From positions 10,788,001 through 10,852,000 of the forward strand of contig NC_135773.1 of NCBI RefSeq assembly GCF_028453695.1: DNA of 64,000 nucleotides, in the 5' to 3' direction. Below the pieces are notes generated by a model. It worked only from the letters and a program-made list of their open reading frames with translations, did no database searches and was not told the origin of the DNA. Of this stretch, positions 11,471-23,200 are shown in pieces; the first letter of the stretch is position 1, and the number at the start of each line of letters is the position of its first letter. Source of the stretch: Augochlora pura. Lineage: Eukaryota > Arthropoda > Insecta > Hymenoptera > Halictidae. The position numbers were made by a program, and so were the translations under genes.

Positions 11471-12819
11471 AAAGATTTAAACGAACATCATCGTTAGTTG
11501 CGATTAACATCGATGAATTATTTATGTACTTATATGTTTAGACATTAATTAGACAAAACAGAATTTTACTCCTACTTTAAAAGAACACGTACCTACCAGA
11601 TTCTAAATCTCCGTCACGTGTCAAGCTGCATACGACAGAATCGCGTTAAAGAACAATATCTCGAAAGCGAGAGTATATGACGTGTTTCTCTTTACACCCG
11701 CGTATATAAACGCGTCCCTAGAGCATTTCTTCCACGGTAGCTTAGACGCCGTGAATTTTACCAAGAAGTTTCTCTCGACACGGAGGCGAGCCCGATGTTT
11801 CGGCTGGTAGACAGAGAGCTCTCGGACCAGGCAGACGGTGGCGCCGTTAAACTACATTTTTAATTTGCAAAGCTCAGACGAGAAGCTTGCCACCCCCTCC
11901 GCGCGGCCGTCATTGTACCGTTTTCCGGTACAAAGGGAGCCGAAGCCGGCTTTGTTGTTTCAGAACCGCGCTAACACCGCTAATGCGCGCCTGCTTCAAC
12001 GACCAGTCCCCCCCTCGATGCCGCTTGCTAATCCTGAGAAGAGAAATGTGAAATCGCTCCGGTGATCCGACTTTCCCCGGTATTTGGTTTTCTGTTTGTT
12101 AACGACGGCTTATTTTTACGAGGAGTCGCTGCTAAACAGCGCGCCGCCATCTCGCATCATAATAACGACGGATTCTTGCGGTTCAACTGTATAGAGGTAA
12201 GAGATTTCAAAAACTGCACAGACAATGGGACTTTGCTATTATCTGCTTCGGGAAAATCTCCTAACGCCGACCCGGAGATTATTACATACATCCGTTTCAT
12301 CTCTAGGAACGCTATAGTCTGGGGAGCTTAACTAGGAGTCTATTTATTTTTATTCAATTTTTAAGGACAACATCTATTGCGTAATGGTAGTTAATATGTC
12401 GAAGACACTTTTTACACCTTGTAGACATAAGCGATGATAAACAATTTTTGTTAATGCTTTATTAATCAGGATCCTGTTATTGGAATTTTCAATTACTCTA
12501 CTGTGCCAAGAGGTAGATGAAAATTCTTTTTCTACACGACAGTACGAAATGAAATTATTAATTTATGTTCCTTTGGATGGGTAATGTCCTTCGTTGTATA
12601 TTATGGACTTTCAACAATTTTTAAACCATCCTTAAACATTCTGTTCCTCTTTTATTAATTAATATATACAATTTAGTCACTTTTCTATTACTCATCATGC
12701 GGATATAATAATATTATAATCGCTAATGACATATATCGTAGTAATAGTCAGTTTTCTTCGTTGCACTTTTTTGAACGAGCTTCATTAGAAAAGAAAAAGA
12801 ACAAGGGTTCAACCTTTTT

Positions 12820-12846
12820 CTTTCAAAATGACAACCATTTTGAAAG
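12820..12846. other. Inverted repeat, 11-bp arms
   Basis: Arms ctttcaaaatg (12820-12830) and cattttgaaag (12836-12846) with loop acaac. A stable small hairpin if transcribed. It is too short for a miRNA precursor. Confidence 0.8.
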
Positions 12847-13851
12847 GGTCCGCAAGGTAGTAATTAGTCGAAATTTTTCTCGGCGAATGCAACGGCACTG
12901 TTTATAAAAACCCGGGATCGATAACGCCGTGCATCTCGAATCCGCGGGATTTGTTCGAGCCACTGCTTGAGCCGCGCTTCATTATTCACGGGAAGACACC
13001 CAACCTGTCGAAATAATTTACGAAGCTGGCTGTGAGAATTCAAATCGCGAAGGAGGGTCCATTAGGTCCGCTTTAAAATTCCGTTTCGATCGTCTGCGAA
13101 ATTTATGTGATCCTATTCGAGCCACTACGGTTTTTGACGTCGTCTGCGGACGGCGCGCTGTTCATCCCGGTGATGTGTCATTTTAATTAATCCGGGATTA
13201 GACTTTTACCTAGTTCGATATACCTAGAACGCCGTCACAGAGAATTTAAGCACATTCAGAAAATCGAAATCCGTCCGACGCAAGCGATGCATATACCGTA
13301 TCGCGTTTATTCCGTTGGTGCCCGCGCTAATTGAATCATGATCGAAGACGTTTTAGCGAATACGATTAATTGACTTTGCTCGGAGACGTTTTCGATATTC
13401 CGTACTGCCAGCTACAAATTTAATTCTTTCGGATTGCATTTTGTTTTTAGACGATGTGTGACTTTCAAATAGCCGAAGCAAAACTACAAATTCAGCAAGA
13501 AGTATGCAAATTTATCGATACATATGTTATTTAATTAATTAGTAATAACTTTGGTGATGCAAAACATGCGAACTGCAGTGATATTATTGAATTTCTGTTG
13601 TTTACGTTCTTAGATTTAAAAGTACAATGTAAGCACTTTCAAGATTTATAAAATCAATAATATATGTAGATCCTATCAATCAATATGACTAATTCTGATT
13701 TCTTCTATTAAAGTTCCTGTTATTAGAAACACGTTTCTAGGAGAGTTGAGTTTCTTCGCCCAAGCACATATTATCGTATAAATCGCCCGAGATTTAAATA
13801 AATCCAATCTTGCCATGATTATAAAGCAGTATACACTATTAGCTTCGTTAA

Positions 13852-13975
13852 CCCCTTGTCATACATTGACTAGTCTGACTCGTGATTATGATTTCTAACA
13901 ATAACCTGTTAAGTATGAATGTTATTTCGTCTTTTGAAATCGAAAAAAATTCTGTCTTTTTGCCACTAATATTTA
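13852..13975 (+). mobile_element. TTAA-flanked MITE, family 1, copy 2 (3'-truncated)
   Basis: It begins after TTAA (13848-13851) with ccccttgtcatacattga. A near-palindrome, ctagtc-t-gactcg, lies at 13870-13882, exactly 18 nt in. From there to about 13975 it runs closely parallel to the minus-strand reading of copy 3 (16109 downwards). Both contain gattatgatttctaacaa/ttaacctgttaagta and later tttttgccactaatattt. The homology then stops at cactagtgttcagccggcc, so the other terminus is missing. One arm of the palindrome is degraded at its second base pair. Non-coding. Confidence 0.6.
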
Positions 13976-15211
13976 ACACTAGTGTTCAGCCGGCCAGAGC
14001 CGGCCGAATTGATTCTTTAATTTATTATTTTATTGTTATTCGTTTTGCTAGTCGCATACGACAGCATAGTCTACGTTAGTTCATGTCGTCCCATAGCTCT
14101 TCACAATTAAGATAGCAGCTAATAAACCCAAGCAGTCCGAAGACCGTAGTTTATGAATATTGCGACATTCCCCTAGCATGTTAAATTCCAACGTAAATAT
14201 TTTAGTTTCCGCGTTACCTCGTCCAGAGCTACGGAATGCCTTGGGATTATTACATGTTAAAATTAACCCTCGAACATTACCGGTACAATAGGTTCATTTC
14301 GAAATTACTCACTGTAAGACCAATTCAATAGGAACCCATCCGTAGCATGCAGTTCTCTGAAAAGTCGTTACTAAATTTTTATCTCTTTATTACATTATGA
14401 CCAGCAGCTGCACACCGACAGTTGAGCTATTACCGCGTTTACAAACTTTCATTTAGCATGTCCTGTCTAAGTAGAGGTATTTTTCCGGGTTTACTGCCTG
14501 CTACGGTCAAATTCCGAGACATGCGGATGGCACGTGCGCACCGAGTCAGGGTACGGTTCATACCTGCAAGCGACCAGTACTCTGGGCGGCTACCGGTTCT
14601 TCTTTCCTTTTCCGTCTGTCGCTTCATCTATTTCCTATCTGTGCTATTTCAACAGCCAATAATGCATAACCGCCGTTTCCCTCTCTCAAGTTCGAAAAAT
14701 ATCATCAACAAATCCGCTTGTTTCATCCGAAATCCACGCCCATACCGAGCTCACCTCTGAAGAAAATAGCATCACTCTCGTCACTCTTAACACAACTCTC
14801 ATTCAGAAAACTTGTAACTGCATTAGCTCAGCCCGTCGCTATCTTTATACCGCCGAACAGTTTAAAAGTTAAAATAAAGTGACAAGTGTTAAACAATATA
14901 GTGTTCATCCATTCATTCTAACGTCCTTAGAACCCGACCAGGTTGTAGGGAATTCGATTCAGTACGCGTTGCCAGGAAAACCTGAGTCGAAGATCTACAC
15001 CCTTCGACGACGACGCACCGTAGACGGCTTCACAACGCGATACGAACGAACAACTAGATTTACGGAATCCGTCAAAATGACGGGTCACTGATTTCACAGG
15101 ATGGAATTCTTTTAGCAGACAGTTATCCCCGAGAAACGGCGATCACCAGTTCGGTCGGCGCAGCCGGGAAAGAACGCGGCCGGTTCTATCGCCGGTGAAA
15201 ATTTCCGTTTC

Positions 15212-15241
15212 ACGACGGTTAACCGGCGTGTTAACCGTCGT
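15212..15241. other. Inverted repeat, 11-bp arms, CpG block
   Basis: Arms acgacggttaa (15212-15222) and ttaaccgtcgt (15231-15241) with an 8-nt loop, followed by a third partial copy gacggttag. Possibly a cluster of sites for one factor (Grainyhead or Myb-type sites contain similar cores; inference). Confidence 0.75.
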
Positions 15242-15536
15242 GACGGTTAGCCAGAAGAGAGAGAGGAGGGAGAGGACGTAGCCTCCGACGCTCTTCTCCG
15301 GCTGCTTTTGTGGGAAATAATTGAGACATGAAATACCGACGCAGCGCGCGCGGGTTTTGACGTAAGCATTCCATTGTCTTCCGCCGCCTCCTTTAGAGGA
15401 GGCGAGAGCACACGAAAAACAGAGAGACGCTGGGAGAGGGAGAGAGAGTCGTCGCAGCCTCGCGGGGAATAAAAGCTCTCGGTCGTTGTGTCTGTGTGTC
15501 TATGTGCCTTAACCGAGGGGAGAGGACGCGTTCCAA

Positions 15537-15565
15537 CGGCGGCGGCGGCGGCGGCGGCGGCGGCG
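15537..15565 (+). repeat. (CGG)n trinucleotide repeat
   Basis: Nine to ten uninterrupted CGG units inside a CpG-rich block. Both strands give alanine-run open frames (one of 128 codons on the minus strand, 15247-15633) that I do not regard as genes. Confidence 0.9.
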
Positions 15566-15860
15566 ATGCATGCCTCGGATGAAAGATCTGGATTAAAGCG
15601 CATCGTTAGTGCATTCGTTGTCCCCCGAACCATGACAATTCGGCTTACACGGTTTATCGGCCGTGATCCACTTGCTACCGAGTCAAGACGTTTGTTGCGC
15701 CGAGCCGCGACGCTTCTCGGGGATCGCCTGATTTCAGGGCGGAAAGGTCACGATTAGGTCTGCCGAGGGAGATTTAAGGGGAGAGCCTCGTAGCCCTAAG
15801 TGAACCGTTCAAATCTGTCGCAAGACGCATGTTTTCACTTTCGAGACATCTTCGTGTTAA

Positions 15861-16109
15861 CCCCTTGCAGCAGTACTTTTATCTTCGCAGTTACAATGAT
15901 TAAATCATTTTCGATTGGAATGATTTCTGGAGAATTGGAGAAATGAAGTTAATATTTATAGCGTGCTTACAATTACTCAAGTACTGAAATATTAGTGGCA
16001 AAAAGACAGTGTTTTACTTCGAATTAAAACGGTGAAACACATCCTTACTTAACAGGTTAATGTTAGAAATCATAATCACGACTCAGAGTCGTCAAAGTAC
16101 GGCAAGGGG
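15861..16109 (-). mobile_element. TTAA-flanked MITE, family 1, copy 3 (both ends present)
   Basis: A 249-bp element between TTAA at 15857-15860 and TTAA at 16110-16113. The ends are inverted: left ccccttgcagcagtac, right (minus strand) ccccttgccgtac. The palindrome cgactc-a-gagtcg lies at 16079-16091, 18 nt from the right end. Compared with copies at 32.3, 40.8 and 41.6 kb (cgagtc/gactcg), its fourth base pair is flipped from G-C to C-G, so pairing is preserved. Its right half is homologous to copy 2. There is no transposase, so it must have been moved in trans. Confidence 0.75.
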
Positions 16110-16113
16110 TTAA

Positions 16114-19100
16114 AAGTGTTACGAATTGTACAATTTTGCCGACTCTATGGAATTTATTCTCATCACGTTTCTTCTTGATAAATACGTGAAACCTATATGC
16201 TATAGTTCAATTAATTTAAATTTTTTAAAATTGTCATTTGTGGCATTTTTCCTTGTAGCCTTATTTTATAAATAAGAAAGATTTTCGGCAAACTAGTTAT
16301 AACGTAAAACGTTGATGACACTGCCGGATGCAAAAAGCAGACATTTCGAAAGAAAAGATAACAAGCAGTATTTTTCATTCTGGAAATTCGCGCCGTGAAA
16401 ATCTAAATTCTCATCAAACAGTGCAGAAGAATGCGCGGCTCTTGAAACAAGGAAGTAATTTTTATTACAAAAATCATCCGTATCTTAACGGTTTATTTTA
16501 GACTGCCATGCTGATATTTACAGAAAACACAATATAGTTTGCTAAATAATATTTAACATAAATATTGCTGTTCGAAAACCAACTCCTAGAATTTCCTCCA
16601 AGTTAGAATAATTTAATTGACGAAACTGGAAGCAAGAAGTTAAGAACACTACAATAAACAAAAATAACAAAAACTGGAAGATAGTTTCAGATATCTTTAG
16701 AACTGCAGAGCATTATAATCTTACTATAGATAGTGTCCTTCCGATCGGCGATTTTTGTTACATGAGAAAATTTTAGAAAAAGCTTTTGCAATTTTACTTG
16801 ACAGTTGTTCGCCTATCTCTACGTGAAATATCAAAACATTGTTTCTCCGTTTTTTTTTGGAACACGACAATCGTAAGCTTCGATTCAATAAAAATACAGA
16901 TACGTTATCGCACCGGTCCAAAAAAAAAAGAAATCATTGCAATGGGGTATGCTCGTTTCTCTTAAGAATTTAATAATTCTCATTGTCAGAATACGGGATA
17001 GACGTGGGACGACGTAATGGAGAGAGCACCGTCTTCTCCGTTTCATCACGTTTTTCGCACATTCTTCCGGAGAAATTGAGAAGGAGGCTGGAAGTGTTCG
17101 GGGGGCGAGGGGTGGCGCAGAAGCGAAATGAAAACATGAGCGCGTAACCCGGGAAGGGAATGAAAATTATTTCTGGTCGGCGGAGCGTTCCGCGGCAAGA
17201 ATTGCAGCTTGAATTTTAGGCATGCGCCCCGCGAATGAAATACGCCCGTCGCGATGTCAAAGTTTATTTAAATAATATATAACGGCATAACGCGCGGTCG
17301 ACGGCCGGGGAGCGGAACACGTAAAATGAAAAACGGACCGGCCTCGGTGCATTACTTCGTTAATTTTAATTGCTCCGGCGGCTCGTAATTCTGGTTAGTT
17401 TCGCGTCTCCCCTGAATAGCTGAAGAACTAGTTGCCGCCGGGGAAAAGAAACCGCCGCGACTAAACGAAATCCTATTTAAACCGGACAGGGGCGGAGAAA
17501 CAGCTGCGAAAAATTCCACATCCCGACGGGCGACACGAAGTCCGTTCCTTGAACGAAAATCCACAACTTCCGTTGGTTCGGCGATAAAGACGGGCGGGGA
17601 ACGTAATTTCCATATATTATACGCAATGTGCACCGCGATTGTTTAATCTCGTAAGAAAATTTAACAATTGTTTGCTACGAGCATTTGATATAAACGGTAT
17701 CGTAAATAATTTTGCTGGAGCTTCTCTATTTTTATATAGGTTAAAATTTCTCGATAAAGATAATGAGTTTAATGGCTTTACGTGACGTTTGTATTAACCC
17801 TTTTCACTCGAATAGTGAGTTCGTGGTTCGTCCATTGTTCTATCACGTCCAAAAATAATTTTTATACCAACAATGTTTAGATTTAAAAAATTATTAAATA
17901 GTGGTAACTGTTTGTATGAGTCACAAGGATCAGTTTCGTATGCATAAAAGTGCACTTTGTTGCATAGAATGGAAATACTATGAGCCAGAAAAATCATTTC
18001 TGATTTGCAATTAAAATGGCTTCGAGTGCAAAGATTTAGCAGTAGAACTAACATAACTTATGTATATTATTTTATAACAATAAGACTGGATTTTTCAAAC
18101 ATCCTACGATTTTTATTATAATATATGCCTGAATAACGAGGTACGTGTAAAAATTACAAACAAAAACATTTTTATAGTATCATGAACTGTAATTCTAATG
18201 TTAAAAGAAACACAGTTCCTTCGTATTCAGATAATTCCGCGTTCATTTAATGCCCACAGAAATAGTGTACGATAAATGAGTAGACACTCGCGTTTCTTAC
18301 GGAGCTGCAGGGAACGTCGAAAAACCGGGCTGGCCGATCGGCGCTTTTGATCCGCGTCGCATCGGCCGCCGGAATAACGAAAAAGGACATTGCCAACGGA
18401 TAAAGTTATAAAAAAGAGGTGGCCGCCGCAGAGAAACGGTAGCTTGATCCCTAGAATCCCGCGTTTCGGTCGCAATTTGCGGTGCGCGCACAGCTAACTC
18501 GAAATTGCGGCGTGCGCCTCTGCTGGCAGCCTCGTCGATAGACGTGTCTGGCGCTGTGTCTGTGGCGGCTGGAAACTCGACACTCGACGTTAAATACTAG
18601 ACGCGCGCTCGATACTCGATATTCGTTGCTCGCATTATCCAGCACTCGTATCTGCTAAAATCCGAAAACGCCGGGGCTCGTCGACGGAACGAAGATTGCG
18701 GGGTCGAGCGTCGGAGAGGCGCGCGTTTTATGGATCTGTTCCATGGAATTTCGGATGCTGTGATTCGACGAATGGATTACGGATTTCCGCGCGTTCGAGA
18801 CGTTTCCTGCGAACGTTAGACAACGGAAACGAATTCTTGACGATCATTGAAATATGCTCGGTTTAATCAGCTATCTAGTTTCAACGGGATTACTTGTCAT
18901 GGAGGAATAGCAATGTTTTGTGTTAAGACGAGTAGAAATTAATATTTTTTAAATTTTACAATGCTTAATTTTAAGATGTTTGTAATGTTAGAAGGTCTAG
19001 ACGAAGTAAAAGAAGCGAATAAAAAATATGTGTTTATTAAATAGAACTATGTATAGTGTCTAAATTATGGTATTATACTCGTCATCGCTTAAATTGTTAT

Positions 19101-19639
19101 TTAATATTATTATTATTATTCGTATAATTACTAAACTGTGTTTATTGTATCTGGTGAAAGGAATGACGTTAATTTTAACTCTAAACCTACTACGAAGTCT
19201 TAAACGAGAGTTGCTTTACAACGATGGAGAGACTGTGTTTATTTAGACCATCGGTCATTTTTATCCCAATGTATGCTTGCATTAAGAAAATTCAATTATT
19301 TTCTATGAAAGAGACTTTATAATTGCAGCAAGATTTTAATCAGCTCAGTAGGTTTATTATCGATGTAGCAGACTGAAATGTTAAAAAAAGAAATTTAAAC
19401 GTAAGGTCTCAAATGGCAACATAGTGTACCTAAAAATCATAAAGCAAGTCGTTCCTGTAACTACTTAAAGAATGCATCAACATCGTTCTGACCTGTGTGT
19501 TAGCTTACGATATTTTTCAATTCTCAAAATTGTTACAACTAATTCTAATTACAAGCATCACGTTATCTTACTCACAATAATAATTAAAGCTTCGTATTCG
19601 TTTGTTTTCTACCACTGTGGCATGCTGCAGGTTATAATT
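16114..19639. other. Non-coding; CpG blocks 16990-17620 and 18300-18800
   Basis: Apart from family-1 copy 4 (17798-18034), nothing recognisable. 18570-18650 has several near-copies of actcga/ctcgata (ctcgacactcgacg, ctcgatactcgatattcg), a weak local tandem pattern. AT-rich spacers hold only short random frames. Confidence 0.5.
17798..18034 (+). mobile_element. TTAA-flanked MITE, family 1, copy 4 (subfamily B)
   Basis: It begins after TTAA (17794-17797) with cccttttcactcgaatag. It ends near ggcttcgagtgcaaagat before TTTA (18035-18038), so the two ends form an imperfect inverted repeat around the shared cactcgaa motif. It shares interior sequence with copy 5 (tgcactttgttgcatagaat and atggaaatactatgagc in this copy). 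The subterminal palindrome expected 18 nt in is not recognisable here (tgagttcgtggtt). It is about 237 bp long, AT-rich and non-coding. Confidence 0.6.
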
Positions 19640-20290
19640 TGCAGCGCCTATTCGATAAAACGACGCACAAATACGCAACAAATCGAAACGAGCGCCAACG
19701 CGTGTGCAACCGTCGTCATCCAGATAATTTTTGAAGTGTCCCATAAGTCTGTCCACTGGTCCGACTTCATGCGCCGGTTCGTGGAAGAGTTTCGCGCTGA
19801 AACGAGCGAGAGAGGTCGCGCGAATTCGAGGAAGACGTCCGTCCGAGGGGTGTTCCGCGCGCTATCTTCCCTGTCGTCGAGACGTTTCAATCGGAAAGTT
19901 GCGCGCCTTAGACGGCTCGGAAAATCAAGGAAAACAAACAGCCGTCGAAAGCTGGTTCAAAGGAGCCGCGAGGCATCGCCAGACGACGTCGTCGACGCGG
20001 GATCGCGGTCGCTGGTAGTCGCGCGAGTAAGTACGCCGCGACGGTAATTTATTCGTGCCCAACGCCGGGATTGTCTTCCCGAAACGAACCGCCTCGCCAT
20101 GGTTACTCGAAGACACGTGCCCCCACGATCGTCGTACGTGCTTGTTCCCTTTCGACAGATGTCTGCCGCTCAATTGCCTTCAATCTCGCATTCTGCTGCG
20201 AGCAAGTAAATCGCGCGCGGCGCACTCGCATCGCCGTGCAGACTTTCTTTTTCTCTTATCAACTTCTGGCCTCGTTTTTGCGACTTAATC
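19640..20290 (+). promoter_or_regulatory. CpG-rich block with consensus splice donor
   Basis: CpG-dense block of about 650 bp. A strong donor match, cga|gtaagtacg, is at 20027. A 191-codon frame (19472-20047) spans the block. It is unremarkable: its first half is AT-rich and hydrophobic, its second half is arginine/serine-rich, and no domain is recognisable. Candidate non-coding exon or regulatory block on the plus strand only. Confidence 0.2.
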
Positions 20291-23200
20291 TGTCCAATGA
20301 CGACGAATCGACGCGATGATGAATGGTCGATATTGTGGAACATCGAATAAACTGGCTTCACCATTCCTTATTTGGCAATGGAACGTAATGCTGGTTGTTC
20401 GTATAGGTTATGTTCGAAGTGAAATTTTGATAGAGTTCTTGTTAGCAGTTGTTGCTACAGTACAAACATATATAGGATCTTAATGCTAATGTATTAATAA
20501 TTACATAATATTTATATTCAGCATTATAGATTCTAAATGTTATTTAAAATTTTTAATCGTGGAAAACTACGTTTATACGGTTACTCTACCATTTAACTAC
20601 CTTGTTCGAATAATAGAGGAGCTAGTCTACTAGACAATAACTCAACTACAGTGCTACAATTTTACTATCCCATAGAACGACAAAATAAATTAAAAAGCTC
20701 TCGTATTTTAACTTTTTTACTTCTTTGGCGCGTAATTTTTTTATACTATAAATTGTAAATACAGACACTCATTTAATTCGATTTTTAAACAATGTTTCAC
20801 GATTGTTATCTGCGAACAACCTTCCAAGTCATACTTTACTGAATTATAACATCTACTTCGTAGGTAAAATGTTCGCTGCAACTTCGAAACAAAGCAGAAA
20901 TGAACTAATGCATGTACTATACGTTTGTCTCACCGCAGCCTCGACTGCACAGTTTTAGTTCGCTTGAAAAACTTGAAACATCCTGTATCCGTCCGATGGC
21001 AATGACAAGTCAATTAAATAGAGTTCGCGTGTTTGTTCGCCGCGTGGTCGTGTAACGACTCGTACCTGGCTGGCTTTTACGAGGCAGTGGATTAATCGAG
21101 AAACTAGCTTGTATCGAACTGCGAACACGGTTATCTTCAACTGCAAATTGTAATTAATTATAACAGTCCCGCATTGTGTGAACAAGAAACGCAGCACAAT
21201 AGCCTCTTGTTCGCATAGTTTGAAATCTCTCCGCAGGTGCATTGGAGCCTTTCATGTTATTCGTTTGAATAATCTCTCGTTATGTGCTTTGTTTCGATAT
21301 CGTACAGGAGGCGAGTAATGAGTTATGGATCTAATAGCCAGACTCTGTGATCAGTCTTTTCATATCAACGGTATGGCCTAATGAAAAGGTCTGATATTGA
21401 TGCCTATTAATATTTATTTTGTCAGCGAGGTGAACGGAATGCCTGCTAGTGAAAAGCAATTACATATAAGGCAACTTCTCATGTAGATCTAGAATTTAAG
21501 TTGTAACGAAACCCACAGAGTTCCATGAGATAAAGTTGTATTCTATGACAATTGAGTATATTGCTAACTACACTTGCAACATATTAAATTCATCAATTTT
21601 GAATGACAATGATCATCATTGCTAAACTGTGGTTCATTTCATACGGGAACATTTGTGAACTTAAAATAATGTTCCATTGTGAACTATAACTTGATTTAAA
21701 TCAATTTAAACACTAGGTTTACTCAAATTTTTTAATTTTCGTTTCTTGATATTATAAAAGTACATGTGTTTAATTTAATTTAACTTGATTTAAGTTAATC
21801 GTAGCTAATTTGAGATAATTTAATTTTGAATATTCAGTTAAACGAAAACAATACTTCTGTTGCAAATATAATTAGAAACAAGAGATAAAACCAGAGGAAA
21901 CCGCAGTATAATTACCATTATATTTACAACAAATTGATTAAACCTGCTACTCGGAAATATTACAATATAACTGACTAAAAATCTCATTAATACTATTGTT
22001 ACTTTCGTCAAACAATATAGAATAATTGCTTTTGTTAAACCTAGTGTTAAATGAAACTTTCAAATATGTCTTTCTACTATCGAATGGAAATATTTCCCAG
22101 TCAGGATGAGATCGGCGAGGACAAACTCGGTTACAACTCATCGCGCGGCTCGACCGTCGTTGATTATCAAGTCCGGATTATCCAGCTGCAGATTACAGGT
22201 CCCAGATCATGACTCGTGTACCCGCGGAAAGTGCCTCCTGGCCCGGGCTCGCGCGAAATTATCTGCCGTAATTCGGCTCGGTCGTTTCCTGCAGTTTCAA
22301 CACGTACAGCGGCCGGCAGTTGGAGCTCCTCCGCGCGACGGACGATCTCGCGTACAAATTTCGTCGAGATCACGTCATTCCGTGGTTTTCGCGATGGCCG
22401 TTCGCATAATTCAGCCCGGAACGAGCGCATACGCGCACGTCCGACTCCGCATTGCCTCTGAATGGGCTCGAGCAACGGCGAATACACTCGGCGGCGTATA
22501 CTATTGCGAATCGCCAATCTGGCTGGGCAAAATTCCAAATAAATGATTTCACCGCTATTGTTATTTATCGTAAATTAATTTCGTTAAAAGGATCGTCTAT
22601 ATTAGACTTGGAATTGTTTCAAAGTAAAATACAGTGTCTCTGATGACATAGGGAAATATTTTCATGATCGTATGTATCAAACATTCAAAGACATAGATCT
22701 TAATGTACTTTAATGTGATATGAATTTGATATTTATGCAATCTTTTATTTATTTATCAAATTTGCAATGTTTTAACGTATGTCTCCTTCCTCTGACTAAT
22801 TTGGAAATATGCAATATTAATTGAAACAATAATTGGCCGTAATTGGCAGTCCCATTAAAGGTTAAAAGGATATCTGATCGTGATTATAAATTAGTGGTTT
22901 AATAATAGAATAAATAATAGTCTAAATAAATAAAGAAATTCCATACGCTGTTCCATGAGTATTATCATATTAATAATGTTTTCAACGACCATCAAATCAC
23001 CATAACGCTACTCAGAGTGACAACGATATATCAAAATATCGCTACTAACGACATATCAAAGATCGGAAGTTTGCATCTTCCACTAGATATTTATTAAAAT
23101 TAATTCGCAAGTAAAGTGAGTCTACCTAGTTTGTTCGATGGTCAGTAAAAACAACGATGGCCGCGCAAATTTCTGGACCTGTTGTACACCCGTTGAAACG

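Larger units (their letters stand above)
11061..13847. other. AT-rich DNA with CpG patch at 11740-12060
   Basis: It holds the AT minisatellite (11389-11470) and the hairpin at 12820. A tatataaa at 11703-11710 precedes the CpG patch by about 40 bp; alone it is not enough to call a promoter. Confidence 0.5.
13976..15856. other. Between family-1 copies 2 and 3; CpG block 15110-15760
   Basis: Mixed composition up to 15.1 kb, then a CpG-rich block with the 15212 inverted repeat and the CGG array. No exon seen. Confidence 0.55.

Noticed and set aside
11703..11710. TATA box (tatataaa) upstream of a CpG patch
   Set aside because: Similar TATA-like octamers occur many times in the AT-rich spacers; no initiator or transcript evidence.
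19472..20047. 191-codon plus-strand open frame
   Set aside because: Half in AT-rich, half in CpG-rich DNA with an abrupt change of composition; no domain. Its end coincides with a donor-like site, kept only as a candidate non-coding exon.
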